A stretch of DNA of 64,000 nucleotides, from contig NZ_JAAMFG010000036.1 of assembly GCF_011064545.1 (NCBI RefSeq), forward strand, positions 434,001 to 498,000, written 5' to 3'. The notes under the pieces are model-generated. The model was not told the DNA's origin, ran no database searches, and was given only the letters and a program-made list of their open reading frames with translations. A program made the translations under genes and the position numbers. Below, one piece after another: positions 36,900 to 49,538 of this stretch; position 1 is the first letter of the stretch, and every line of letters starts with the position of its first letter. The DNA is from Wenzhouxiangella sp. XN24 (GTDB lineage: Bacteria; Pseudomonadota; Gammaproteobacteria; Steroidobacterales; XN24).

Positions 36900-39020
36900 G
36901 TGGATAAAACGTTTTTCATTCGTCTGCGCCGGCGCAAGGTGGTCCAGTGGGGGCTGGGCTACCTGGCATTCGCGTGGATGCTGGTCCAGGTGTTCGACCT
37001 GGTCGGGCAGCAGTTCGACTGGCCGACGCCGATGCTGCGCGCAATCACGGCGTTGCTTGGCTTTGGTTTATTGCCCGCCCTGGTGATTTCCTGGTACCAC
37101 GGCGAGAAAGGCGCGCAGCAAGTCACCCGGCAGGAGTCGGCGATCCTTCTTGTGCTGTTCGCGGCGGGCGGCGTACTGGCGTGGTGGATTGCTCAGCCGC
37201 GGACGACCGAGCCGACCGAACTGGCCATGCCGGCCAACTTCAGTCCGACGCGCATCGCGGTGCTGCCGTTCGAGGATTTCAGCCCGGACGGCAGCCAGCG
37301 CTTTTTGGGTGACGGCATCGCTGAAACGTTGCTGCGGGTGTTCACCCGGGTGGAGGCGTTGCAAGTGATCGCGCGAACCTCCGCCTTCGCCTATCGCGGC
37401 CGGGACATTGCGACGATCGCCCGCGACCTCGAGGTGGGGACGGTACTCGAAGGCAGCGTGCAGCGGGTGGACGACCGGCTGCGCATCGTGGCGCAGCTGG
37501 TCCGGACCAGCGACCAGGTGCCGTTGTGGTCGCTGACCTTCGATCGCCAGGCCGGCGATATCTTCGCGATCCAGGACGAAATCGCCGGGCAGGTTATCGA
37601 GGCTTTGCTCAACACCGCCGACCTCGGCATCGAGCAGGGCACGCTGGCTCGCACTGACTCGCGGGTCTATGACCTGTACCTCGAGGGCCGCGAGCTGTGG
37701 CAGACCGGCGAGCCCGATGCAGTCCGCCGCGCGGTCGAGTTGCTCGAGCAGGCGGTCGAGCTGGACCCCGGTTACGGACCCGCGCACTCGGAACTTGCGT
37801 CCGCACGGTATTCACTCATCGGAACGGGGGACGTGACGCGTCCGCAGGTCCGGCCTCGCATCGAGGCCGGCATCGCCCGCGCCCTCGAGATCGATCCTAG
37901 GGATGCGCAAGCCTACGCCATCCGGGGGCGCTGGCTGCTGGACGAGTGGCAGGTGGCCGCCGGGCGCCGCGATCTCGAACGCGCTGTCGCGCTGCGCCCC
38001 AACGATGCGAGATACCTGGCGTGGCTCGGGCTCAGTTTTCATCGCGTGGGCCTGGTGGAAAGCGCGGGCACGTATTACCGGCGCGCCTTGGAACTCGACC
38101 CGATGCATCTCTACGCGCGCACGCGCGTCGTGGAGCAGCTGAGCTGGACGGACGCCGAAGCAGCGCTGGTGCTGGCCCGGCAGACAGTCCGCCTGTTCCC
38201 CGACGCCACCGACAGCTGGCGCTGGCTGATCAACACGCATGAGCGCCGAGGGGACACTGCGGCAGCCGTGCTGGCGGCCGTCGACGCGCTCGATCATGTC
38301 GAGAACAAGGGCCTGTTTGTGAACAGCATCGCGGCAAGCTTCAACTCGCTGGGTAAATACGATCTCGCGGACCGGTGGAAGGCCCGCGCTGAGTCGCTCT
38401 TCGGCCCGGTGGAGGACAGCCTGCCTTGGATCATCCGGCGGGGTGAGCTGGAGCGCCTGCCCGCCTGGGCGGAACAGTTCAGACAGCGCGCCGGGCAGTC
38501 CGTCCTCGCGCAACTCCAGATGGGCCGGGCCCTGGTCGGCACCGGGCGATATGAGGAGGCCCTGGAGGTGCTGGATCGCGTCGTCCGGGAGGGCCCGGAC
38601 CTCGGCGACTTCGAGAATGTCAGCTGGGTGCACCTGGAATCGCCGAGCCTGCTTGCCGGACTCGCGCGCCGGACTGGCGACGCCCAGCGCGCCGTCGTTC
38701 TCGACCAGGCGGTCCAGGCCGTGATCGCTCACTTCGTCGACAGCTGGCCCGAAGGCGAGGATGAGCACATGTTCCGGCTCGACGTGGCCATGGGACGCGT
38801 GGAGTCGGCCGCCGCCCGCCTCGAGGCGCCTTTCGCGCGCCGCATGTCCTGGCAACACCCGATCGAGAAGCTCGACTGGTACGCCGAGCTGCGGGCCACC
38901 GCAGCCGGGCGCCGCTTTGTCGAACGCATGCGCGCTGAGCGCGCCGGACAGTTGGATCGGCTGCGCGCAGCGGGAATCCGGTGGTTGTTCGAGCCGGAGG
39001 CCTGGCCGCCGACGCCGTGA
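36900..39020 (+). CDS. TolB-like/TPR membrane protein
   Basis: A 706-residue relative of the divergent neighbour: VDKTFFIRLRRRKVVQWGLGYLAFAWMLVQVFDLV starts the membrane part (split across the first helix), a second helix ends near GLLPALVISWYHG, a third near residue 83-98, then a TolB-like domain (RIAVLPFEDFSPDGSQRFLGDGIAETLL) and TPR repeats (AVELDPGYGPAH, ALEIDPRDAQAYAIRG, ALELDPMHLYAR). Start GTG at 36900 is the best match to the neighbour's N-terminus. The C-terminal part (from about 550) looks helical and TPR-like but more divergent. Function unknown. Confidence 0.8.
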   Translation: MDKTFFIRLRRRKVVQWGLGYLAFAWMLVQVFDLVGQQFDWPTPMLRAITALLGFGLLPALVISWYHGEKGAQQVTRQESAILLVLFAAGGVLAWWIAQPRTTEPTELAMPANFSPTRIAVLPFEDFSPDGSQRFLGDGIAETLLRVFTRVEALQVIARTSAFAYRGRDIATIARDLEVGTVLEGSVQRVDDRLRIVAQLVRTSDQVPLWSLTFDRQAGDIFAIQDEIAGQVIEALLNTADLGIEQGTLARTDSRVYDLYLEGRELWQTGEPDAVRRAVELLEQAVELDPGYGPAHSELASARYSLIGTGDVTRPQVRPRIEAGIARALEIDPRDAQAYAIRGRWLLDEWQVAAGRRDLERAVALRPNDARYLAWLGLSFHRVGLVESAGTYYRRALELDPMHLYARTRVVEQLSWTDAEAALVLARQTVRLFPDATDSWRWLINTHERRGDTAAAVLAAVDALDHVENKGLFVNSIAASFNSLGKYDLADRWKARAESLFGPVEDSLPWIIRRGELERLPAWAEQFRQRAGQSVLAQLQMGRALVGTGRYEEALEVLDRVVREGPDLGDFENVSWVHLESPSLLAGLARRTGDAQRAVVLDQAVQAVIAHFVDSWPEGEDEHMFRLDVAMGRVESAAARLEAPFARRMSWQHPIEKLDWYAELRATAAGRRFVERMRAERAGQLDRLRAAGIRWLFEPEAWPPTP

Positions 39021-39081
39021 GACATGCCGACCTACAGTTTCGCGGAACGGCTTCCTGGCTGGCGATGAGCTCGAAACCGGT

Positions 39082-39093
39082 CCTTTGCAAAGG
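39082..39093. repeat. 12-base palindrome between the TPR gene and gyrB
   Basis: CCTTTGCAAAGG is a perfect palindrome in the 160-base convergent gap. It is too short to call an operator or terminator. Confidence 0.4.
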
Positions 39094-39180
39094 TGCGCGT
39101 GAAACGTGCGCCGACGAGCCCGTCTCAGCAGCGAATGCGTGTGCCGTGACACCACTCAGGGACGATCAACACGCCTCGGG

Positions 39181-41625
<2,445 letters not shown>

Positions 41626-42684
41626 TTATACCACCCGGACGACCTCTCCCTGTTCCACGTGGAACACGGCCTCCGGCGTCAGCCCTGGGAGGCTGCCCGG
41701 ATCCAGCGACGTCACGAACACCTGGAACGGCATCTCCCCGATCAGGGTCAGCAAACGTTCGCACCGGTCCGCATCCAGTTCGGCCGCGGGATCGTCGACC
41801 AGCAGGACGCCGCGGTCGTCCCAGTAAGGGGCCAGGAGCTGCGCCTGCCCGAGGACCAGGGCCGCCGCCACCAGTTTCTGCTGGCCCCTGGACACCCAGC
41901 CCCGGGCCTTGTGCCCGTCCAACAGCAAGGACAGCTCAGCGCGATGGGGGCCAATCTGTGTGGTGCCGGCCTTGCGATCCCGCTCCCGATGCTCCGCCAG
42001 CGCCGACGAGAGCGTCGTCCCCAATGGCTGGCCGGGCCGATATTCCAGACCGAGCGGCGTACCGAGCAGGCGTTCCGCGGCAGCGTTCACGGGCGCTGCC
42101 AGTTGCGCCACGGCCTCCGCACGGTAACGGTCCAGCGCCGTGCCGCTTTCGCCGAGCGCCTGTTCCCACGGTTGAATCATCGAATCGGGCTGGCGCGAAC
42201 GCAATGCCGCGTTCCGTTGCCGCAGGGCACGTTGATATTTTCGCCAGGTCTCGAGGAACTCATGTTCCACGTGGAACGTCGCCCAGTCGATATAGCGCCT
42301 GCGCTCGCCCGGTCCTTCCTGGACCAACCGGTGAATCTCCGGGTCCATCACCTGGATTGGTAAAAGGCTCGCCAGTTCCGCGAGTTGCGTCACGGGCTCC
42401 CCGGCCGCCCGCGCCGTCCACCCGTCCTTGCTCACCTCGATACCGACCGAGCGGCCATCGCCAAGCCTGCCCACGACCTGCAACTCGGCGGCCGTCTCCC
42501 GGATCATCGCCTGTTTACGCGCAGCCCTGAATGAGCGGCCCCGTCCCAGGAGAAACATCGCCTCCAGCAGGCTGGTCTTCCCCGAAGCATTGGGCCCGAC
42601 CACCACGTTGACGCCCGCCGACGGCTCGAGGTCTGCCCGGTCGAAACATCGGAATCCGCTGATCGAGAGGCGCTTCAGCCCCAT
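41626..42684 (-). CDS. recF: DNA replication and repair protein RecF
   Basis: An SMC-like ATPase of 352 residues that helps RecOR load RecA at gaps. Walker A is GPNASGKTS (30-38); the ABC signature region lies near VSRGQQKLVAAALVLGQA and the Walker B is LLVDDPAAELD. The ATG at 42684 lies eight bases after the dnaN stop, so the genes are co-transcribed. Length is close to E. coli RecF (357). Confidence 0.96.
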   Translation of the reverse strand: MGLKRLSISGFRCFDRADLEPSAGVNVVVGPNASGKTSLLEAMFLLGRGRSFRAARKQAMIRETAAELQVVGRLGDGRSVGIEVSKDGWTARAAGEPVTQLAELASLLPIQVMDPEIHRLVQEGPGERRRYIDWATFHVEHEFLETWRKYQRALRQRNAALRSRQPDSMIQPWEQALGESGTALDRYRAEAVAQLAAPVNAAAERLLGTPLGLEYRPGQPLGTTLSSALAEHRERDRKAGTTQIGPHRAELSLLLDGHKARGWVSRGQQKLVAAALVLGQAQLLAPYWDDRGVLLVDDPAAELDADRCERLLTLIGEMPFQVFVTSLDPGSLPGLTPEAVFHVEQGEVVRVV

Positions 42685-42692
42685 CGCGCAGA

Positions 42693-43793
42693 CTAGAGCC
42701 GCATCGGCATCACCACGTACTTGCAGTCCCGCCGTTCCGGATCCTGGATCAGGCAACTGCTTGCGGAATCCCGGAACTCGAGCCGGACCGACTCGGCGTC
42801 GAGCGCGCGCAAGGCCGCGATGAGGTATTCGACGTTGAAACCGATCTGCATCTCGGGGCCTTCGTACTGGACCTCGATCTCTTCCTCCGCCTCTTCCTGC
42901 TCGGGATTGTGCGCCTGGACGACCACGCTGCCCGCTTTCAGCTCCACGCGCACGCCTTTGTACTTCTCGTTCGCCAGGATCCTGATCCGATTCAGGCCGT
43001 CGGCAAGCAATACCCGGTCGGCGAGCATCGGCGCTTCGCTCTGTTTCGGGATCACGCGATCGTAATCAGGGAAGCGGCCGTCGATCAGCTTCGAGGTCAG
43101 GCGGATACCACCGAGCGCGACGCGCAGGTGATTGGTGCCGATCTCCAACGTGCATTCGCCGTCCTCGCGGATCAGCCGCTGCAATTCCAGCACGCCTTTG
43201 CGCGGCAGGATGACCTGTTGGGGCGTCGAATCGGCTTCCGCCACCGTCAGTTCGCACAACGCGAGGCGATGCCCGTCCGTGGCTACACTTCGCACGATCG
43301 GCCCCGCGATCTCCAGCAGCATGCCGTTCAGGTAATAGCGGACGTCCTGGTTCGCCATGGAGAACTGCGTTTTCTCGATCAGGCGTCTCAACTGTGCCTG
43401 TGGGAGGACCACCTGCTGTTGTGCGTTGATGTCTTCGACCGTGGGAAACTCCTCGGCCGGCAAAGTGGACAAGGTGAAGCGGCTTCGCCCGGAACGGACC
43501 GTCACCTTGTCACCCGAGAGGGTGAATACCACCGATGCTCCATCCGGCAGCGCCCGACAGATGTCCAGCAGTTTCCGTCCCGGCACAGTGATCTCGCCGC
43601 CCGTGTCGACTGTCACATCAACCGAAGCGACCAGCTCGACCTCCAGGTCGGTGGCCGTCACCGCCAGGCCGGCCCCTTCTTTTGCGACCAGAAGGATATT
43701 GGCCAGTACCGGCATGGTCTGTCGTCTTTCGACCACACCGATGACGGCCTGGAGCGGTTCGAGCAAGGTCTCTCTGGGGGCGCTGAACTTCAT
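42693..43793 (-). CDS. dnaN: DNA polymerase III beta sliding clamp
   Basis: The ring-shaped processivity clamp, 366 residues as in E. coli, with three repeated clamp domains. Visible segments are MKFSAPRETLLEPLQAVIGVVERRQTMPVLANI (in pieces), LPAEEFPTV, and the C-terminal peptide-binding groove ending YVVMPMRL. The ATG at 43793 has AGGTGG about four bases upstream. It is separated from dnaA by a 219-base gap that looks like the origin. Confidence 0.98.
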   Translation of the reverse strand: MKFSAPRETLLEPLQAVIGVVERRQTMPVLANILLVAKEGAGLAVTATDLEVELVASVDVTVDTGGEITVPGRKLLDICRALPDGASVVFTLSGDKVTVRSGRSRFTLSTLPAEEFPTVEDINAQQQVVLPQAQLRRLIEKTQFSMANQDVRYYLNGMLLEIAGPIVRSVATDGHRLALCELTVAEADSTPQQVILPRKGVLELQRLIREDGECTLEIGTNHLRVALGGIRLTSKLIDGRFPDYDRVIPKQSEAPMLADRVLLADGLNRIRILANEKYKGVRVELKAGSVVVQAHNPEQEEAEEEIEVQYEGPEMQIGFNVEYLIAALRALDAESVRLEFRDSASSCLIQDPERRDCKYVVMPMRL

Positions 43794-44012
43794 CGGTCCA
43801 CCTGTAGGCAATTAAATTAGATGGTTTATAGAGAATTTACTGTTGTTACTGTTAATGGGCTCCATTCTTGTGGATAAACCCTGTTTACTCAATAATTTCA
43901 TATGATTACGAGGAACCGAACCTTGTGTTCACCCGGCCTCCGAAGCACTTGCCATCCTGTGGACGAACTGTGGATAGTTTGCTGTCATGAAGTTATCCAC
44001 ATGTTGTCCACA
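43794..44012. other. Candidate chromosomal replication origin (oriC) between dnaA and dnaN
   Basis: Five DnaA-box-like 9-mers fall in 219 bases: perfect boxes at 43869-43877 (TGTGGATAA) and 43993-44001 (TTATCCACA), and near-boxes at 43969-43977 (TGTGGATAG), 44004-44012 (TTGTCCACA) and 43959-43967 (TGTGGACGA). Next to them, 43808-43860 and 43880-43915 are very AT-rich for this genome; the first holds a tandem 9-mer TTACTGTTG/TTACTGTTA at 43837-43854, which fits an unwinding element. The site also contains the dnaN promoter. Xanthomonas and one of the two Pseudomonas origin-like regions use the same position. Confidence 0.75.
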
Positions 44013-45386
44013 TCAAGCCGTCAACGTTCTCAACAGGTTTGCGTAATCTTCCCGCATTCGCATGTCGGTTTCACGTAAATCCTTGATTCTTTTGCAGGCG
44101 TGCAGGACCGTCGTATGGTCCTTCCCGCCGAAGGCATCGCCGATTTCCGGATAGCTCCGCTCCGTAAGCTCCTTCGCGAGCGACATGGCCACCTGGCGAG
44201 GTCTCGCGACCGCGCGATTGCGGCGCTTCGACATGAGATCGGCCACCCGGATCTTGTAGTACTGCGCTACCGTCTTCTGGATGTTCTCGATGGTGACCAG
44301 GCGATCCTGCAGCGACAAGAGGTCGCCGAGCGCTTTCTTCGCAAAATCCATGGTGATCTCGCGATCGAGAAAACGCGAGGTCGCGATCACACGGCGCAAC
44401 GCGCCTTCGAGTTCCCGGACATTGGAGCGGATCCGCTTGGCGATCAGGAAGGCGACCTCCGAGGGCAGGGTGACGCCTTCGAAACTCGCTTTTTTCATCA
44501 GGATGGCGACACTCGTTTCGAGCTCCGGTGCCTCGATCGCCACGGTGAGTCCCCACCCGAATCGCGTCTTCAGGCGATCCTCGAGGCCGTCTACCTCCTT
44601 GGGGTACCGGTCGCATGACAACACGATCTGCTGGCGTTCCTCGAACAAGGCGTTGAAAGTGTGGAAGAATTCTTCCTGGGAGCGCTCCTTCCCGGCAAAA
44701 AACTGGATGTCGTCGATCAGCAGTGCATTGAGCGAACGGTAGCTGCGCTTGAACTCGTCGATGCGGTTGTTCTGCAGTGCGCGGACCATGTCGCTGACAA
44801 AGCGTTCCGAATGGACGTACGCCACGCGCGCGCCCGGGTTCTCCCGGAGGATACTGTTGCCGATGGCATGCATCAGATGCGTCTTGCCCAGCCCCACCCC
44901 ACCATATAAGAAAAGGGGGTTGTAGGACCCGCCCGGATTGACGGCCACCTGGAAGGCGCCCGCGCGGGCCAGCTGGTTGCTCTTGCCCTCCACGAAGCTC
45001 TCGAAGGTGAAATCGGGGTTCAGCCGCGCGCCGGTGACGAAATCCGTCGGCGCCGCCGGCGCATTGCGACCCGCGGGGGCGGCCGGCCGCACCGGCGCCA
45101 CCAGCGGGGCCGTGTTGCCGCCCACCCGTGTGCCGACATCGATGGAGACATCGAACGGGCGCCGGTTCGCGCTCTCCTCACCTGTCAGCTCGCGGATGCG
45201 CGCCAGGCAATTCTGGCGCAGCCAGGTCACGACGTACGGGTTGGGCGCGAGCAGGCGCAGGGCTTCGCCATCGCTCACGGCCTGCAACGGCGCGACGTAT
45301 GTGTTGAACTGGTCCGGAGACAGTTCACTGCGAAGCCTGTTGAGACATTGGTGCCAGACGGCCGCCACGTTGCGTCCTGCGTTCAT
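44013..45386 (-). CDS. dnaA: Chromosomal replication initiator DnaA
   Basis: A 457-residue AAA+ initiator. Domain I (1-80) begins with [26 protein letters not shown]; a Pro/Ala-rich linker follows; Walker A is GGVGLGKTH (162-170); the DnaA signature and domain IV DNA-binding helix are in the C-terminal part ([36 protein letters not shown], split). It melts oriC and loads DnaB. The ATG at 45386 opens the dnaA-dnaN-recF-gyrB series. Its promoter should lie in the 180-base gap to rpmH. Confidence 0.98.
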   Translation of the reverse strand: MNAGRNVAAVWHQCLNRLRSELSPDQFNTYVAPLQAVSDGEALRLLAPNPYVVTWLRQNCLARIRELTGEESANRRPFDVSIDVGTRVGGNTAPLVAPVRPAAPAGRNAPAAPTDFVTGARLNPDFTFESFVEGKSNQLARAGAFQVAVNPGGSYNPLFLYGGVGLGKTHLMHAIGNSILRENPGARVAYVHSERFVSDMVRALQNNRIDEFKRSYRSLNALLIDDIQFFAGKERSQEEFFHTFNALFEERQQIVLSCDRYPKEVDGLEDRLKTRFGWGLTVAIEAPELETSVAILMKKASFEGVTLPSEVAFLIAKRIRSNVRELEGALRRVIATSRFLDREITMDFAKKALGDLLSLQDRLVTIENIQKTVAQYYKIRVADLMSKRRNRAVARPRQVAMSLAKELTERSYPEIGDAFGGKDHTTVLHACKRIKDLRETDMRMREDYANLLRTLTA

Positions 45387-45428
45387 CGGATCCCGGGAGG
45401 CTCTGCAGTCTATCTTGCCGGGCCCGGG

Positions 45429-45437
45429 TTATCCACA
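45429..45437 (+). promoter_or_regulatory. DnaA box in the rpmH-dnaA gap
   Basis: A single perfect TTATCCACA, 43 bases before the dnaA start. One box alone suggests autoregulation of dnaA rather than an origin. Confidence 0.65.
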
Positions 45438-45471
45438 GGCCGGCGGCCGCCTGGGCGGCGACCGAATCCGG

Positions 45472-45500
45472 TTGACACCCTGCCGGGGCCCACGTACGAT
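45472..45500 (+). promoter_or_regulatory. Sigma-70 promoter of rpmH
   Basis: TTGACA at 45472-45477 and TACGAT at 45495-45500 are 17 bases apart. Transcription would start near 45507, giving a leader of about 60 bases to rpmH. Confidence 0.8.
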
Positions 45501-45566
45501 TCCCCGTCTTTTTGGCGGGACTCGGACCGAGCCGCCAACGGCCCCCTCTCGGACGGAAACAGTACG

Positions 45567-45701
45567 ATGAAACGCACCTATCAACCGAGCAATCTGCGAC
45601 GGAAACGGACGCACGGATTCCGTGCCCGCATGGCTACCAAGAATGGTCGGCTGGTGCTGTCCCGCCGGCGCGCCAAGGGCCGCGCCCGCCTCGCAGTCTG
45701 A
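45567..45701 (+). CDS. rpmH: 50S ribosomal protein L34
   Basis: A 44-residue, very basic protein ([18 protein letters not shown] at the start, then [19 protein letters not shown]) with the exact family plan. It begins the rpmH-rnpA-yidD-yidC-mnmE series. The ATG at 45567 follows GGACGG-AAAC. Confidence 0.97.
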   Translation: MKRTYQPSNLRRKRTHGFRARMATKNGRLVLSRRRAKGRARLAV

Positions 45702-45747
45702 ACTTCCGGCTGCGGGTCCGCCTGCCAGGCACCGAGCAGTCGATCCC

Positions 45748-46116
45748 GTGCCGTCGCTGGCGTTCACCCGGGCCCAGCGCCTGCTGAAGCCCGAACAGTT
45801 CACCCGCGTATTCAGGACAGGCCGTCGCCGCGGCGACGCATGTTTCACGGTCATCGCCACCAGCGGCCCCGGCCCTTCCGCCCGCCTGGGCCTCGCGGTT
45901 TCGAAGAAAGTCTCGAAATCGGCCGTGCAACGCAACCGGATCAAGCGTCTCGTGAGAGAATCCTTCCGCAAACACGGTGCAGACTACGGCAAACTCGACA
46001 TCGTCGTCATGGCGCGACCGGGCGCCGCGGGCTGCGATAATGCCGCGCTCACCAACAGCATCGACACTTTGCTAGAACGGACGGCCCGCTTATGCGACGC
46101 ATCGCGATCTTCCTGA
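45748..46116 (+). CDS. rnpA: Ribonuclease P protein component
   Basis: A 122-residue basic protein that helps the RNase P RNA mature tRNA 5' ends. The core [19 protein letters not shown] and the RNR motif [16 protein letters not shown] are clear. The start is a GTG at 45748, which puts the conserved region at residue 4; the frame is open further upstream but that part overlaps rpmH. It overlaps yidD by 25 bases. Confidence 0.93.
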   Translation: MPSLAFTRAQRLLKPEQFTRVFRTGRRRGDACFTVIATSGPGPSARLGLAVSKKVSKSAVQRNRIKRLVRESFRKHGADYGKLDIVVMARPGAAGCDNAALTNSIDTLLERTARLCDASRSS

Positions 46117-46343
46117 TTCGCGGCTACCAGCTGCTGCTCAGTCCTTTGCTGGGCAATCATTGCCGCTTCGATCCGACGTGCTCGAGTTACGCCATCCAGG
46201 CGATTCGTGATCATGGCACCCTGCGGGGCGGCTGGCTGGCAGCGCGTCGCATCGGCCGTTGCCACCCCTGGGGCGGTCACGGATACGATCCCGTTCCGCC
46301 GGAGGCTTCGTCCGCCGAGACTTTCCGGGGCACTCATGGATAA
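46092..46343 (+). CDS. yidD: Membrane protein insertion efficiency factor YidD
   Basis: An 83-residue protein with the family core [28 protein letters not shown] (in two parts) and [12 protein letters not shown]. It is thought to bind the membrane by an amphipathic helix and to help YidC. It overlaps rnpA upstream by 25 bases and yidC downstream by eight, so the three are coupled. Confidence 0.95.
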   Translation: MRRIAIFLIRGYQLLLSPLLGNHCRFDPTCSSYAIQAIRDHGTLRGGWLAARRIGRCHPWGGHGYDPVPPEASSAETFRGTHG

Positions 46344-48012
46344 CCAGCGCGTCTTTCTCTGGATCGCACTGGCGCTCATCGTCTGGCTGAATTACGCGGC
46401 CTTCGTCCAGTACCAGCGCCCCGCAGCCGAACAGTCCCCTGCCGCGACCGACGAACGGCTGGAGGGGGACGCCCCGGCGTTACCGAGTGAGACCACCATC
46501 GGGCCGGCACCGGCGGATGAAGCGATCCCGCTGCCGCCGGGCACCGGCGCCGCTGCGCCGGCCGATACGGCTGATACCTCTGCCCCGGGTGAGCGCCGCA
46601 TCCAGGTCCGCACGGACGTTCTGGACCTCGAGATCTCGTTGCGCGGCGGGGATCTCGTCAAGGCGCTGCTGCCCGAGTACCCCGTCAACAAGGACGCCCC
46701 GGACATCCCGGTCCAGCTGCTCGATCCTTCGGCGGACAGCCTGTACGTTTTTCGTACCGGGCTGACGGCCACTGCGCCGGAGACCTCGACGCGTCCGGAC
46801 ACGCTGTTCGTCGCACCGGCCATGGAATACGTCCTCGATGCCGGCCAGGAAACACTGGAGATTCCCCTGACGGCGGTGCTGGACAACGGGGTCACCGTCA
46901 CGAAGATCTACCGCTTCACGCGCGGCAGCTACGCGGTGGAGCTCGAGCAGCAGATCGAGAACGCGGGCGAGCAGCCCTGGACGGGTGCGAGCTACCTGCA
47001 GATCCGTCGCATGCATAACCCGCCGGGGCGCGGCCTGACCAACGTCGACAGCTACTCTTTCCAGGGGCCGGTCACCTTCAATGGCGAGAAATACGAGAAA
47101 CTCGACGTCGGCGATCTCGCCAGGACCCGCGAGTCCTTTACGACCGCCGCGGGGTGGATCGCGTCCATCGAGCACCACTTCCTGACGGCCGCCGTGCCGA
47201 ATGGCCGGGCGGAGATTTCCGCCGCCGCGACGCCCGCCGGGCTGTACACGATTACGGCCGTGCGCATGCCCGAGACCGTCGCGCCGGGCCAGGCCGACAG
47301 CTTCCGCGACCAGTTGTTCGTGGGGCCCAAGCTGCAGGACCAGCTGGAGGCCACGGCGCCGAGGCTGCGGCTCACCGTGGACTACGGCTGGCTGACCGTC
47401 ATCTCGCAACCCCTGTTCTGGGTGTTGTCGAAAATTCATGGTCTCGTCGGCAACTGGGGCTGGGCGATCGTCCTGATGACCCTGCTGATCAAGCTGGTGT
47501 TCTACAAGCTGTCGGAAACCAGCGGCAAGTCGATGGCCAAGATGCGCAAGTTGCAGCCGCGCATGAAGTCGCTGCAGGAACGCTACGCCGACGATCGACA
47601 GAAGCTGTCGCAGGCGATGATGGAGCTGTACAAAAAAGAGAAGGTGAATCCGGCCGCCGGGTGCCTGCCGATTCTCGTGCAGATGCCGGTCTTCCTGGCG
47701 CTCTACTGGGTGCTGCTCGAGAGCGTGGAGATGCGCCAGGCGCCGTTCATGCTGTGGATCGACGACTTGTCCACCCGGGATCCTTTTTTCATCCTGCCGC
47801 TCGCCATGGGCGTGACGATGTTCATCCAGCAGAAGCTGAACCCCGCGCCGCCCGATCCGATCCAGGCGAAGATCATGCAGGTGTTGCCGGTCGTGTTCAC
47901 GGTGTTCTTCGCGTTCTTCCCTGCCGGCCTCGTGCTGTACTGGTTCGTCAACAACCTGCTGGCGATTCTCCAGCAATGGCACATCAACAAGGTGGTGGAA
48001 CGCGGCGGCTGA
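46336..48012 (+). CDS. yidC: Membrane protein insertase YidC
   Basis: A 558-residue insertase: an N-terminal helix (about 5-22), a Pro/Ala-rich linker, a large periplasmic beta domain (about 85-340), then five membrane helices with the hydrophilic groove ([61 protein letters not shown]). It inserts membrane proteins alone or with SecYEG. Start ATG at 46336 overlaps yidD. The acidic linker is typical of the Gram-negative form. Confidence 0.97.
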   Translation: MDNQRVFLWIALALIVWLNYAAFVQYQRPAAEQSPAATDERLEGDAPALPSETTIGPAPADEAIPLPPGTGAAAPADTADTSAPGERRIQVRTDVLDLEISLRGGDLVKALLPEYPVNKDAPDIPVQLLDPSADSLYVFRTGLTATAPETSTRPDTLFVAPAMEYVLDAGQETLEIPLTAVLDNGVTVTKIYRFTRGSYAVELEQQIENAGEQPWTGASYLQIRRMHNPPGRGLTNVDSYSFQGPVTFNGEKYEKLDVGDLARTRESFTTAAGWIASIEHHFLTAAVPNGRAEISAAATPAGLYTITAVRMPETVAPGQADSFRDQLFVGPKLQDQLEATAPRLRLTVDYGWLTVISQPLFWVLSKIHGLVGNWGWAIVLMTLLIKLVFYKLSETSGKSMAKMRKLQPRMKSLQERYADDRQKLSQAMMELYKKEKVNPAAGCLPILVQMPVFLALYWVLLESVEMRQAPFMLWIDDLSTRDPFFILPLAMGVTMFIQQKLNPAPPDPIQAKIMQVLPVVFTVFFAFFPAGLVLYWFVNNLLAILQQWHINKVVERGG

Positions 48013-48079
48013 ACGTCTCCCGGGGTCGGGCATCGTACCGATCCTGCGTCCATTAGCCCCGGCGGCGCCGGACAACGAC

Positions 48080-49495
48080 ATGGCCCTACACGCGGACAGC
48101 GACACCATCGTGGCGTGCGCCACGCCCCCCGGGCGGGGCGGCGTGGCGATCGTCCGCCTCTCCGGCCCGCGCGCCTGCGCACTGGCGGAGAGCGTCGCCG
48201 GCAGGCTTCCCCCGGCGCGCCAGGCTGTCTTGCGGGCACTGCGAGACCTCGACGGCGGGTTGATCGATCGCGGCCTCGTGCTCTGGTTCCAGGCGCCCCA
48301 CTCGTTCACCGGTGAGGACGTGGTCGAGTTCCAGGTGCACGGCAGCCCGGTCGTCGTCGAAATGCTGCTACGCGCCCTGGCGCACCGGGGGGCACGTGCG
48401 GCGGACCCCGGCGAGTTTTCACAGCGCGCGTTTCTCAACGGCCGCATGGACCTCGCCCAGGCGGAGGCCGTTGCGGATCTCGTGGCCAGCGCCTCGGCAG
48501 AAGGCGCGCGGGCGGCGATACGCTCACTCGAAGGCGAGCTTTCCGCCGGCGTCACCGCGCTGATCGACGGGCTGGCCGCATGCCGGGCGCGCCTCGAGGC
48601 GGGGCTGGATTTCCCGGAAGAAGGGGTCGACGAGTTCAGCGATCCCGGACTCGATGCGGAGCTCGGGCGCCTGCTCGCTGCGATCGACGGGCTGCGCGAG
48701 TCGGCGGCCCGTGGCCGGGTGTTGCGCGACGGCATGACGCTGGTGATCGCGGGCGCGCCGAACGTCGGTAAATCCAGCCTTCTGAACCGCCTCGCGGGCT
48801 ACGAGGCGGCGATCGTCACGGAGCTTCCGGGCACGACGCGCGACCTGGTGAGGGAGGACATCCTCATCGACGGCATGCCGGTCCGCGTGGTGGACACGGC
48901 CGGCCTGCGCGCCAGCGATGACCGCGTCGAGGCCGAAGGCATGCGTCGCGCACATGCCGCCATGCAGGCCGCGGACCTGGTGCTGCTGGTGAGGGAGGCC
49001 GGAGACGACACGGCGTCCGGGTCGGCGGAGACTCCGCTCCCCGGGCGCGGGCAGGGGGAGCCGGGCGAGGCTGCGACTGATCCCGGGACAGCGGCGTTGC
49101 CGGAGGGTATCCCGGTGCTGCACATTCGCAACAAGATCGACCTCGCCGGGCAGCCTGCCGGCGAGGCGGAAGACGTTGCCGGCATCCATGTCATTCATCT
49201 CTCCGCGCTGACCGGGGACGGCCTGGAGCTGCTGCGCGAACATCTCAAGCGCGTGGCCGGCTACACCGGCGAGGCGGGCGGCGCCTGTTCGGCCCGCGGG
49301 CGCCATCTCGTGGCGCTCGATCGCGGCAGGCATCACCTCGACACCGCCCGCACTGCGCTGCTGGAGGGCGCGACGGCGGAACTCGCCGCCGAGGACCTGC
49401 GCCTCGCCCAGCAGGCGCTCGGGGAGATCACCGGCGAAGTGACGACGGAGGACCTCCTCGGACGGATTTTCAGCGAGTTTTGTATCGGCAAATGA
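48080..49495 (+). CDS. mnmE: tRNA uridine-5-carboxymethylaminomethyl(34) synthesis GTPase MnmE
   Basis: A 471-residue G protein that with MnmG modifies U34 of several tRNAs. The N-terminal folate-binding domain begins TIVACATPPGRGGVAIVRLSG; the G domain has GAPNVGKSS (225-233), DTAG and NKID; the C-terminus is the catalytic FCIGK. Between the DTAG and NKID motifs the domain carries a Gly/Pro/Glu-rich insert of about 25 residues (ASGSAETPLPGRGQGEPGEA) not seen in E. coli. mnmG is in the same window at 56865, not adjacent. Confidence 0.96.
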   Translation: MALHADSDTIVACATPPGRGGVAIVRLSGPRACALAESVAGRLPPARQAVLRALRDLDGGLIDRGLVLWFQAPHSFTGEDVVEFQVHGSPVVVEMLLRALAHRGARAADPGEFSQRAFLNGRMDLAQAEAVADLVASASAEGARAAIRSLEGELSAGVTALIDGLAACRARLEAGLDFPEEGVDEFSDPGLDAELGRLLAAIDGLRESAARGRVLRDGMTLVIAGAPNVGKSSLLNRLAGYEAAIVTELPGTTRDLVREDILIDGMPVRVVDTAGLRASDDRVEAEGMRRAHAAMQAADLVLLVREAGDDTASGSAETPLPGRGQGEPGEAATDPGTAALPEGIPVLHIRNKIDLAGQPAGEAEDVAGIHVIHLSALTGDGLELLREHLKRVAGYTGEAGGACSARGRHLVALDRGRHHLDTARTALLEGATAELAAEDLRLAQQALGEITGEVTTEDLLGRIFSEFCIGK

Positions 49496-49538
49496 TTCGC
49501 ACGTAGACTCTCCGGGGAAAACGGCGCCGGGTCGGACG

